NCBI GenBank assembly: GCA_020638975.1
Contig: JACKHN010000009.1
Location: 62,001-126,000 of the forward strand
Source of the DNA: Planctomycetaceae bacterium
Lineage (GTDB): Bacteria; Planctomycetota; Planctomycetia; Pirellulales; Pirellulaceae
DNA: 64,000 bases
Direction: 5' to 3'
A model generated the notes under the pieces. The model worked only from the letters and a program-made list of their open reading frames with translations. It did no database searches and was not told the DNA's origin. Both the position numbers and the translations under genes were made by a program. This document shows, piece by piece, positions 1-7,140 of the stretch (within the stretch, counting starts at the first letter, position 1; each line of letters opens with the position of its first letter).

Positions 1-1
1 A

Positions 2-475
2 ACCGGCTTTACGAATGCGATGCAAGACTGGCTGCAACCAGAGGCCATGTACGTCGTGGATGTTCATGGATCTATCGTCCACCGCACGGCAATCCTGGAC
101 GGACTGAAGGCCAGTTCCGTCGAGCGCTATGCGTTTCGTTGGCTGTACGATCCGATCGTCGAGTTCGCCAGTGACCGAGGCGACCAACATGCCGGCGGCG
201 TCGAGACGGCGATGGTCGAGTTGGCCAATCCGAGCCTGATCGATCATCGCTGGTGGCCCGCGCGGATCGATAAACTCGCGGCCCAGCAAATGGATCTTGC
301 CACAGCGATTGACTTGACGCCCGACCTGACGCGATTCGTCGAACACGTGGAAGCCCACTCGTTCAACGGGATTGTCGGAGACGTTCGCAACTACTACAAC
401 GTCGATGCACCAACAATGCTGGCTCGCATGTTGGAAGTTGCGCGAGCCGACTTGAAACAACTCACGGGAGCTTAA
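2..475 (+). CDS. Creatininase-family amidohydrolase, C-terminal part
   Basis: The frame is open from the window edge, so the gene starts upstream and only about 157 residues are seen. The motif GDQHAGGVETA matches the HAGxxET/S metal-site and catalytic region of the creatininase (creatinine amidohydrolase) family, which hydrolyses cyclic or linear amides with a two-metal centre. The family's NGHGGN motif would lie before the window. The protein ends in a helical tail (about residues 120-157) typical of the family. The next gene starts four bases after the stop, so the two are probably co-transcribed. The natural substrate cannot be read from the sequence. The family call is fairly sure; activity on creatinine itself is not implied. 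Confidence 0.72.
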   Translation, partial: TGFTNAMQDWLQPEAMYVVDVHGSIVHRTAILDGLKASSVERYAFRWLYDPIVEFASDRGDQHAGGVETAMVELANPSLIDHRWWPARIDKLAAQQMDLATAIDLTPDLTRFVEHVEAHSFNGIVGDVRNYYNVDAPTMLARMLEVARADLKQLTGA

Positions 476-479
476 TGCA

Positions 480-1811
480 ATGCGTAATCGGATCCCTGAC
501 TTGATTGCTTGCTCTGTTCAGGCGATCATTCTTTCGTTGGTCGGATGTGGTGCACCATCTGCTCCAACGCCCCAAAGCACACCCGCGACATCGGTATCGC
601 CGCCAGTCTCAGCAGCGCCAAGCGATGTTGTGGAAGTCGCGAAGACGCCGGTCACCGCCATACCGAACCCGCTCGCCGATATTGAACTGGCTCAGGGCTG
701 GATTTCGCTTTTTGACGGTGAGACTTTGTTTGGCTGGACGGCTGCGAACGAGGCCAACTGGCGTGTCGAAGATAGCACGATCGTTGTGGACCAAGGCGAG
801 CAGGGATTGCTTTGCACGACAACGCAGTTTAGTGACTACGTATTTCACGTCGAGTTTCGCAGCGCTGCGGGAACCAATAGCGGCATCTTCCTGCATACTC
901 CACTGAAGCCGCAAGACCCCGGTAGCGATTGCTACGAACTGAATATCGCGGACAGCGATAATCCGTTTCCCACCTGCAGTCTGGTCAAGCGTGCCAAGGC
1001 GGAAGGCAACTTTGATAGCAACGACTGGCAGGCATACGATGTTACTGTCTCAGGAGACAAAGTGACCGTGAATCTCGACGGTACGCAGGTCTTGGAATAC
1101 ACCGACCCCAAGCCGCTCCGCCGTGGACATATCGGCTTGCAGTTGAATCAAGGCAAGATCGAGTTTCGCAACATCAAACTAAAGCCACTCAACACGACAA
1201 GCCTGTTCAACGGTAAAGACCTGACAGGATGGACAAGTTATCCAGAGTTGCCGAGTAAGTTCACGGTGACGGACGACGGCGTGCTCAATGTAAAAGACGG
1301 GCGTGGTCAATTGGAGACGGAGGGATCGTACGGCGACTTCGTGCTACAACTTGAATGCATCACGCACGCGGAGCAGCTCAATTCGGGATTCTTCTTCCGT
1401 TGCATTCCCGGCAGCCCGATGAATGGCTATGAAAGTCAGATCCATAACGGGTTCAAAGATGGAGATCGAAGTAAACCTGTTGATTGCGGAACGGGCGGGA
1501 TCTTTCGAAGAATCGACGCACGTGTCGTCGCTGCCAACGACAAGGAGTGGTTTTACATGACGGTGATCGCCGACGGGCCCCATGTCTCAAGTTGGGTGAA
1601 CGGCTATCAAGTGGTTGATTGGGTTGACGATCGCCCACCGCATGAAAACCCTCGCAATGGACTGCGGCTCGATCCGGGAACCATCATGATCCAGGGGCAC
1701 GATCCAACGACGGACATCTCGTTTCGCAATATCCGAATCGCAGAGCTCGCTGGTCGCAGTGAACCGAATGCCAGTGAACCGAATGCCAGTGAACCGAATG
1801 CCAGTGAATAA
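480..1811 (+). CDS. Secreted lipoprotein with two DUF1080 (3-keto-disaccharide hydrolase) domains
   Basis: 443 residues. The N-terminus is a lipoprotein signal with lipobox LVGC (Cys about residue 23), followed by a Pro/Ser/Thr-rich linker. Two tandem concanavalin-like DUF1080 domains follow, about residues 70-235 and 238-420. Each opens with the family signature (LFDGETLFGW and LFNGKDLTGW) and carries the NSGI/NSGF strand. This family is greatly expanded in planctomycetes and some members hydrolyse 3-keto sugars, so a role in polysaccharide or glycoside breakdown at the cell surface is a reasonable inference. The C-terminus is a repeated SEPNA tail encoded by a 15-bp tandem repeat. It follows the creatininase-like gene by four bases. 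Confidence 0.85.
   Translation: MRNRIPDLIACSVQAIILSLVGCGAPSAPTPQSTPATSVSPPVSAAPSDVVEVAKTPVTAIPNPLADIELAQGWISLFDGETLFGWTAANEANWRVEDSTIVVDQGEQGLLCTTTQFSDYVFHVEFRSAAGTNSGIFLHTPLKPQDPGSDCYELNIADSDNPFPTCSLVKRAKAEGNFDSNDWQAYDVTVSGDKVTVNLDGTQVLEYTDPKPLRRGHIGLQLNQGKIEFRNIKLKPLNTTSLFNGKDLTGWTSYPELPSKFTVTDDGVLNVKDGRGQLETEGSYGDFVLQLECITHAEQLNSGFFFRCIPGSPMNGYESQIHNGFKDGDRSKPVDCGTGGIFRRIDARVVAANDKEWFYMTVIADGPHVSSWVNGYQVVDWVDDRPPHENPRNGLRLDPGTIMIQGHDPTTDISFRNIRIAELAGRSEPNASEPNASEPNASE
1758..1808 (+). repeat. 15-bp tandem repeat at the end of a coding region
   Basis: The unit agtgaaccgaatgcc occurs three times perfectly (1758-1802), followed by a 6-base partial copy and then the stop. It encodes SEPNA units forming the extreme C-terminus of the DUF1080 protein. 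The unit is a multiple of three, so copy-number change would keep the frame. Confidence 0.95.
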
Positions 1812-1906
1812 CGGTTGCGGTTACCAGTTAGCAGCGTCGCCTGAAGTAACAACCAAAGTCCTGGAATAATAAGATCACAAACATCGTGAAGTATTTCACG
1901 AGACGG

Positions 1907-2030
1907 GGCAGTGGCACGGGTTGCAGTAAGTCGGGCACTCCTGCCCGACAAAAAGGGCCAAGAGTGGCCGACAAAAGACGTCCAGGAGTGGCCGTCCTAC
2001 TTTCAGGAATCGCAAACTGCGCCCCTTACC
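1907..2030 (+). mobile_element. MITE-like intergenic element, copy 1 of 3
   Basis: This fills most of the 365-base gap between the DUF1080 and CBS genes. The ends are imperfect inverted repeats (left 1907-1924, right 2012-2030) that match the ends of the fuller copy at 45586-45686. The interior contains the hairpin tcgggcactcctgcccga and a sequence shared with the other copies ending in ttcaggaatcgcaaactg. It codes for nothing recognisable. A short non-autonomous element is the best description; the transposase that would move it is not in this window. The rest of the gap shows no gene. Confidence 0.7.
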
Positions 2031-2176
2031 GAGACGGCAGATCGTTGACTTTTGCCTGCGCGTCAGGCTATGTTGATGAGCTAAGAGGAATGCAGCTGTT
2101 CAGTTGCAATACGCGAAACAGAGAAGGCGGTGTAGTCCCAACATCAACTCCATCTCATTCGAGAAAGGACTTACCG

Positions 2177-2602
2177 ATGCTATTGAAAGACATCCTCGCC
2201 ACCAAGGGGACCCAAATCCTCTCCATTGAACCCCACGCCACAATGGCAGACGCGGTTGACAAAATGGTGGCACATCGTTGCGGTTGCCTCGTCGTTACCC
2301 AAGGAGAATCGATGGTTGGCATCATCTCCGAGCGAGACGTTCTGCGGGCGATCTCAGGTGCTTCGGAGACACTCGACAAAATCTCGGTCGAACAACGGAT
2401 GACCAAGGACGTCATCACCGGTACACCTGACCAAAACATCAACGATACGATGGGACTGATGACGGCGAATCACGTCCGTCATTTGCCAGTCCTGGAACAT
2501 GGAAAGCTATCGGGCCTCATCTCGATTGGCGACGTGGTGAAAGCCCAACACCAGAAGCTCGCCATGGAGAACCATCTCTTGATGAGCTACATCCAAAGCT
2601 GA
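2177..2602 (+). CDS. CBS-domain pair protein
   Basis: 141 residues made of two CBS motifs (about residues 8-65 and 72-130), which together form a Bateman module that usually binds adenine nucleotides. The start at 2177 is chosen because gaaagga lies just upstream and the fold begins directly after it. The frame is open for another 97 codons upstream, but that stretch runs through the intergenic repeat and looks non-coding. There is no fused enzyme or channel, so it probably acts as a free-standing regulator or nucleotide sensor. Its partner is not evident. It converges on ispH, with a long palindrome between the two stops. Confidence 0.85.
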   Translation: MLLKDILATKGTQILSIEPHATMADAVDKMVAHRCGCLVVTQGESMVGIISERDVLRAISGASETLDKISVEQRMTKDVITGTPDQNINDTMGLMTANHVRHLPVLEHGKLSGLISIGDVVKAQHQKLAMENHLLMSYIQS

Positions 2603-2623
2603 TCGACGCGCGAAGCGTGCTTC

Positions 2624-2692
2624 GTTTAACGCCCAGCCGACAGCGCCGGTAGACACCACAACAAAGCCGGCCTGTTCGGCTGGGCGTTAAAC
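2624..2692. repeat. 69-bp palindrome with attC-like ends
   Basis: Perfect 17-base arms GTTTAACGCCCAGCCGA (2624-2640) and its complement (2676-2692) enclose an inner stem gccgg/ccggc with a 17-base loop. The outer ends fit the integron attC core pair RYYYAAC...GTTRRRY. Folding the two sides leaves one unpaired base between outer and inner stems, which recalls the extrahelical base of attC sites. It lies between two convergent genes, so it might also serve as a bidirectional terminator, though it has no T-tract. No integrase or second cassette is visible. Confidence 0.5.
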
Positions 2693-2696
2693 ATCG

Positions 2697-3629
2697 CTAT
2701 GTAGCCAAGGACCTCAGTTCCTTAGGCAACGCAAAGTGGACTTCTTCCTTCCGCAGTTCCCGGATCTCCACGCGTGCATCAAATCGCTCCTTAAGGAATT
2801 CAATGCATTCCTGGACAACGGACTCGGGCGCGCTTGCACCAGCCGTCACGACGACTTTGTCGCTTTCTTGGAACCAATCCGGATCGATATCCGCCGCCCC
2901 ATCGATCAAATAGCCGCGCACTCCTTGTTCGGCCGCCAGTTCTTTCAACCGCTGACTGTTAGAGCTGTTCTGGCTGCCCAGCACTAACACGACATCCGCT
3001 TCATCGGAAAGGACCCGAACCGCCTCTTGGCGGTTCTGTGTCGCGTAGCAAATATCGTCTTTCGGCGGCGAGGCAATCTTCGGAAAGCGAGAGCGCAACC
3101 GCATGATAATTCGATTTGCATCGTCCACCGATAATGTCGTTTGAGTCAGATAAGCCAACTTGGTGCCTTCTGGTATCTCCAACTTGTCAACATCTTCCGG
3201 CGACTCGACGAGCAGCATCGCCTCGGGAGCTTCTCCCATCGTGCCGAGAACTTCATCGTGTCCCTCGTGCCCAATTAAAATGATGCGATACCCCTCCTTC
3301 GCATAGCGCACGGCTTCCAAGTGCACCTTCGTCACAAGAGGGCACGTCGCATCGATGGCGTATAGCTTCCGCTCACGCGCAACCCGCCGGATCTCAGGCG
3401 AAACACCGTGGGCTGAAAAGAGCAAGTTCGAGCCCTCGGGAACTTCGCTCAAATGGTCAACAAAGATCGCACCTTTGGCGCGAAACGTCTCGACCACGTA
3501 TTTGTTATGGACGATCTCATGATAGACGTAGACGGGGGCACCAAAAGCGTTAAGGGCGAGATCTAGACTCTCGATCGCCATATTAACGCCGGCACAAAAA
3601 CCTCGCGGGCTTGCCAGAATGATTTCCAT
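2697..3629 (-). CDS. ispH: 4-hydroxy-3-methylbut-2-enyl diphosphate reductase
   Basis: Last step of the MEP pathway: reduction of HMBPP to IPP and DMAPP by a cytosolic 4Fe-4S enzyme. The three cluster cysteines are visible in GFCAGV, DATCPLV and CYATQNRQ, with the substrate-binding histidines in HNKYVV and HEGHDE. The start at 3629 gives 310 residues, the usual size, and is preceded on the minus strand by tgagg; the 13 extra upstream codons do not look like protein. It is divergent from hpnC with about 98 bases between starts, so isoprenoid supply and squalene synthesis may share a control region. Confidence 0.95.
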   Translation of the reverse strand: MEIILASPRGFCAGVNMAIESLDLALNAFGAPVYVYHEIVHNKYVVETFRAKGAIFVDHLSEVPEGSNLLFSAHGVSPEIRRVARERKLYAIDATCPLVTKVHLEAVRYAKEGYRIILIGHEGHDEVLGTMGEAPEAMLLVESPEDVDKLEIPEGTKLAYLTQTTLSVDDANRIIMRLRSRFPKIASPPKDDICYATQNRQEAVRVLSDEADVVLVLGSQNSSNSQRLKELAAEQGVRGYLIDGAADIDPDWFQESDKVVVTAGASAPESVVQECIEFLKERFDARVEIRELRKEEVHFALPKELRSLAT

Positions 3630-3727
3630 CTTCAATTGCCTCATTTTTCTGTGCCCAGCATAATGCAAATCTCACGGAGCGACTAGATTGACAACCGCGA
3701 CTTCCACTCCGCAATTAACGGCGTGCT

Positions 3728-4669
3728 ATGCCTGACAATAACTTTGAAGCTGATCTTCGCTGTTACGGCCCCCATGCCAGCAACATCCGCGTTTCTGTCG
3801 ACGAGGCTCATGCGTACTGTCGCCAACTCGCCGCGTCCCACTACGAAAACTTCTCGGTCGTCAGTTGGCTCCTGCCTCGGCACCTTCGACAGCACTTTTG
3901 CAATGTATACGCCTATTGTCGCTGGGCGGATGACCTGGCAGATGAGCTTGGTACACCCAACGAACGGCTCGCGCTACTGGATTGGTGGCGACGTGAATTG
4001 CGTGACTGCTTTGCCGGACAAACTCGACATCCTGTCTTTGTCGCGTTACAACCAACGATCGAGCAGTTCTCCATCCCCGAAATGCCGTTCCTGGCCTTAC
4101 TCGACGCCTTCGAGCGCGACCAGCACCAGGTCCGCTACGCAACGCGCGAGGAAATCGGTGACTATTGCCGATACTCGGCTAACCCAGTTGGACATCTGGT
4201 CCTTTATCTCGGACGCTGCCACGATGCAGCCAATGCTTCGTTGTCCGATTCTGTCTGCACCGGTCTGCAACTGGCAAACTTCTTACAGGACGTGGCCGAG
4301 GACTTCGAACGAGGAAGGATTTATTTGCCGCGAGAGGCGTGCGTCGCGTTTGGTTACACCGAGGAGTGTTTTCAGCAGAGGATCGTCGACGACCGCTGGC
4401 GGTCCTTGATGAAGGCAGAAGTAGATCGAGCATCGACCTATCTACATGAGGGCTGGCCTCTGGTCAGTCAACTCCCAAGGGATCTTCGATTTCAAGTCGA
4501 TTTATTCGTCCGTGGAGGTCTTGCGATTTTGCAGGCGATTCGCGACGTCGACTACGACGTCTGGACAGCACGACCGAGGATTGGGAAACTAACGCAGTTG
4601 AAGCTTGCAACCAGCAGTTGGCTGCGACAACGCGTCACTGGCCGACGCTTCGCACGGAATCACGGATGA
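3728..4669 (+). CDS. hpnC: Presqualene diphosphate synthase-type/squalene synthase HpnC
   Basis: 313 residues of the all-helical squalene/phytoene synthase fold. Both aspartate-rich Mg-diphosphate motifs are intact: DDLAD at residues 68-72 and DVAED at 188-192, the latter within NFLQDVAEDFERGRIYLP. In the HpnCDE route, HpnD condenses two farnesyl diphosphates to presqualene diphosphate and HpnC converts this to hydroxysqualene. The assignment as HpnC rests on gene order and overall resemblance. The stop overlaps the start of hpnD (ATGA), indicating translational coupling. In planctomycetes squalene can feed hopanoids or C30 carotenoids; no cyclase or desaturase gene is in this window to decide. 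Confidence 0.88.
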   Translation: MPDNNFEADLRCYGPHASNIRVSVDEAHAYCRQLAASHYENFSVVSWLLPRHLRQHFCNVYAYCRWADDLADELGTPNERLALLDWWRRELRDCFAGQTRHPVFVALQPTIEQFSIPEMPFLALLDAFERDQHQVRYATREEIGDYCRYSANPVGHLVLYLGRCHDAANASLSDSVCTGLQLANFLQDVAEDFERGRIYLPREACVAFGYTEECFQQRIVDDRWRSLMKAEVDRASTYLHEGWPLVSQLPRDLRFQVDLFVRGGLAILQAIRDVDYDVWTARPRIGKLTQLKLATSSWLRQRVTGRRFARNHG

Positions 4670-5673
4670 CACACGAACTCAAGGACGCATATCGTCACTG
4701 CGAACAGCTCGCGAGCGCATCTGCTTCCAGCTTCTTCTGGTCCTTCCGCTTATTGCCGCGTGAGCAACGTCAGGCGATGTGTGCGCTCTATGCGTTCTCG
4801 CGACATACTGACGATCTTGCGGATGGCGATCTTGCGGATGGCGATCTTGCGGATGGCGATCTTGCGGATGGCGATCTTGCGGATGGCGATCTTGCGACAG
4901 ACGTTCGACGAGCACATCTCGACGCGTGGCGATGCGAGCTGCGCGATGCCTTGAACGGCAATTGCCACTCGCCGCTATGGCGAGCCTTGCACGACACAAC
5001 TGTCCGCTTCGCGATCCCCCACGAGTATCTCGTGGCAATTGTGGACGGCGTCGCGATGGATCTATCGCCTCCATGCTACGACACTTTCGACGACCTGAAT
5101 GACTACTGCTACCACGTCGCCTCCGCCGTTGGCTTGGCCTGCATTCACATCTTCGGATTCGAAGATGACCGTGCCGAGAAGCTGGCCGAGACGTGCGGGG
5201 TGGCATTCCAATTGACGAACATTCTACGAGACCTTTGCGAAGACGCCGCACAAGGGCGAGTCTATCTGCCACGCAAAGAGCTTGCCGATTTTGATTGCCA
5301 TCCGAATGACTTTCGGCAGGGTGAAATGAACGCTCAGGTTCGCGAACTCATGCATTTCCAAATCGCTCGTGCCGAGCGACTCTATGACGAAGCTGCTTCC
5401 CTCGCAACTCTACTGCATCCACGCGGGCGTCGTGCGTTCGTGCTGATGTTCTCCACCTATCGGACACTGCTCGCGGAGATCAAACGCCGTGATGGCGATG
5501 TCTTCACGCGCCGCGTTCGGCTCGGTTCTCGTGGGAAGCTCAAGGCGGTGATGGCCGCCCTACAGTTCCGTGCCCCTAGTCCAGCGCACACAGATGACGA
5601 GTCCAAGGTTCACTCGCGCACGCGAAAAAGTCGCGACTCGCGTCGCGTCGCCGTTCGACAGTCGGGAAACTAG
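4666..5673 (+). CDS. hpnD: Presqualene diphosphate synthase HpnD with an expanded aspartate motif
   Basis: 335 residues, squalene/phytoene synthase family. The start at 4666 overlaps the hpnC stop (ATGA). The first aspartate-rich motif begins at residues 49-53 (DDLAD), and the unit DLADG is then repeated five times to residue 79 by a 15-bp tandem repeat; relatives such as the neighbouring HpnC have a single DDLAD. The second motif DLCED (189-193) is normal. A basic tail (about residues 295-335) is unusual and may be unstructured. Whether the expanded loop still permits catalysis cannot be told; the frame is preserved and all other family motifs are intact. hpnE follows after two bases. Confidence 0.88.
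   Translation: MTHELKDAYRHCEQLASASASSFFWSFRLLPREQRQAMCALYAFSRHTDDLADGDLADGDLADGDLADGDLADGDLATDVRRAHLDAWRCELRDALNGNCHSPLWRALHDTTVRFAIPHEYLVAIVDGVAMDLSPPCYDTFDDLNDYCYHVASAVGLACIHIFGFEDDRAEKLAETCGVAFQLTNILRDLCEDAAQGRVYLPRKELADFDCHPNDFRQGEMNAQVRELMHFQIARAERLYDEAASLATLLHPRGRRAFVLMFSTYRTLLAEIKRRDGDVFTRRVRLGSRGKLKAVMAALQFRAPSPAHTDDESKVHSRTRKSRDSRRVAVRQSGN
4813..4896 (+). repeat. 15-bp tandem repeat inside hpnD
   Basis: Five perfect copies of gatcttgcggatggc (4813-4887) plus a 9-base partial copy. The unit encodes DLADG and begins inside the first aspartate-rich motif of the enzyme. The perfect identity of all copies suggests recent slippage. Confidence 0.97.
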
Positions 5674-5675
5674 CG

Positions 5676-7082
5676 GTGAGCGCGCTCGTCAACTCGGCGT
5701 CGTCTCGCGAGCCCTCGCGCATTGGAATCGTCGGCGGCGGCTTAGCGGGTCTCGCGGCGGCAGTCGCCCTTGCCGAGTCCGGTCAGTCAGTGGAACTGTT
5801 TGAGACGAAGCGACGCCTCGGCGGGAGGGCAACATCCTACGAAGATCCGCAAACCAACGTGTTGATTGACAATTGCCAGCATGTCGCGATGGGGTGCTGC
5901 ACCAATTTCCTTGACTTCTGCAATCGAGCGAAGATTCAACACCTCCTGCGCCGCGATTCGAGACTTCATTTCATTGCGCACGGCGGAAGGCGCAACGACT
6001 TTCGGGGCGTCAATTGGTTACCGGCACCGCTGCATCTTGCTCCGTCCTTCCTGCAACTGACTTATCTCACGCTAAAGGAGCGGGTTCAAATTTGTCGCGG
6101 CCTCCTGCGATTATCTCGAGTGTCACTCACCTCTGATCCGGGGCAATCGACTATTGGTGAATGGCTTCGCAAGGATGGCCAAACCGAACGGGCGATCCGC
6201 TGCTTTTGGGAAGTCGTACTCGTCAGCGCATTGGCCGAATCGTTGGACCGAGCCTCACTCGCTGCCGCTCGCAAAGTATTCGTCGATGGATTCCTTAACG
6301 CAAACGCGGCCTATGAAGTTTACGTTCCCACCGTTCCCTTACAACAACTCTATGACCAAGTGGCATCTCACTTGTCGACACAGCATACGAGTATCCATCT
6401 CAGCAAGCCGGCAACGAGTCTCCGACCAGCGACGAACGAAGTCCAACTCGTTTTCGACGACGGATCCTCACGTGCCTTCGACTTTGTGATTGTTGCAGTT
6501 CCGTGGCGACGAGTCGCTGACATACTGCCGCCCGAGCTTTCTAAAGTCAGCAACGCCGCCACCTCGATTACTTCCTCGCCCATCACTTCGTTACACTTAT
6601 GGTTCGATCGGTCGATCATGTCGCTGCCGCACGCGGTGCTTATCGATCGTCTTAGCCAATGGATCTTCGCTGCCCCTGCGACCGGAGTGTACTACTATCA
6701 AGTCGTGATCAGCGCTTCACGCGACTTAGCCGGTCGCAACCGCGAGTCGGTGCTGGACGAGGTATTGCAGGACTTGTGCGAGACATGGCCCGATGCCAAA
6801 CAAGCAGAACTCATCGAGTGGCGAATGATCACTGAACAGCACGCCGTGTTCTCGGTCACGCCCGAGACCGAGCGTCAACGCCCGCCGCAACAAACCGATT
6901 GTCCTCGGATCTTGTTGGCTGGTGACTGGACTCAGACCGATTGGCCAGCCACGATGGAAGGTGCCGTCCGAAGTGGCTACCTCGCTGCAGAAGCGATCCT
7001 TTCACAACTCGGCATCGACAAGCCCCAAGTCGTGCCGGCCCTCGAACCAAGTTGGCTCGCCCGTTGGTTGCGACTGACGTAA
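5676..7082 (+). CDS. hpnE: Hydroxysqualene dehydroxylase HpnE
   Basis: 468 residues, GTG start two bases after the hpnD stop. The N-terminus has a Rossmann FAD-binding motif IGIVGGGLAGLAAAVALA and the RRLGGRA motif of the amine-oxidase/phytoene-desaturase-like flavoproteins. The C-terminal FAD motif is ILLAGDWTQTDWPATMEGAVRSG. In the HpnCDE pathway this enzyme reduces hydroxysqualene to squalene. The strict hpnC-hpnD-hpnE order with overlapping or adjacent ends makes this assignment strong. It is likely peripheral to the cytoplasmic membrane because its substrate is a hydrocarbon. Confidence 0.92.
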   Translation: MSALVNSASSREPSRIGIVGGGLAGLAAAVALAESGQSVELFETKRRLGGRATSYEDPQTNVLIDNCQHVAMGCCTNFLDFCNRAKIQHLLRRDSRLHFIAHGGRRNDFRGVNWLPAPLHLAPSFLQLTYLTLKERVQICRGLLRLSRVSLTSDPGQSTIGEWLRKDGQTERAIRCFWEVVLVSALAESLDRASLAAARKVFVDGFLNANAAYEVYVPTVPLQQLYDQVASHLSTQHTSIHLSKPATSLRPATNEVQLVFDDGSSRAFDFVIVAVPWRRVADILPPELSKVSNAATSITSSPITSLHLWFDRSIMSLPHAVLIDRLSQWIFAAPATGVYYYQVVISASRDLAGRNRESVLDEVLQDLCETWPDAKQAELIEWRMITEQHAVFSVTPETERQRPPQQTDCPRILLAGDWTQTDWPATMEGAVRSGYLAAEAILSQLGIDKPQVVPALEPSWLARWLRLT

Positions 7083-7140
7083 CATGAGAGTCGCTCGCGC
7101 GAACGGCGGGCGTATCCTTCAAGACTGAACAGACAATTCT

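Noticed and set aside
1911..1925. tggcacgggttgc as a sigma-54 promoter
   Set aside because: Spacing between the GG and GC elements is wrong, and the sequence is the conserved end of a dispersed repeat.
1886..2176. Upstream extension of the CBS-protein frame
   Set aside because: It reads through the MITE-like element; the ribosome site and fold support the start at 2177.
4813..4896. CRISPR-like array
   Set aside because: Direct repeats have no spacers; it is a 15-bp coding tandem repeat.
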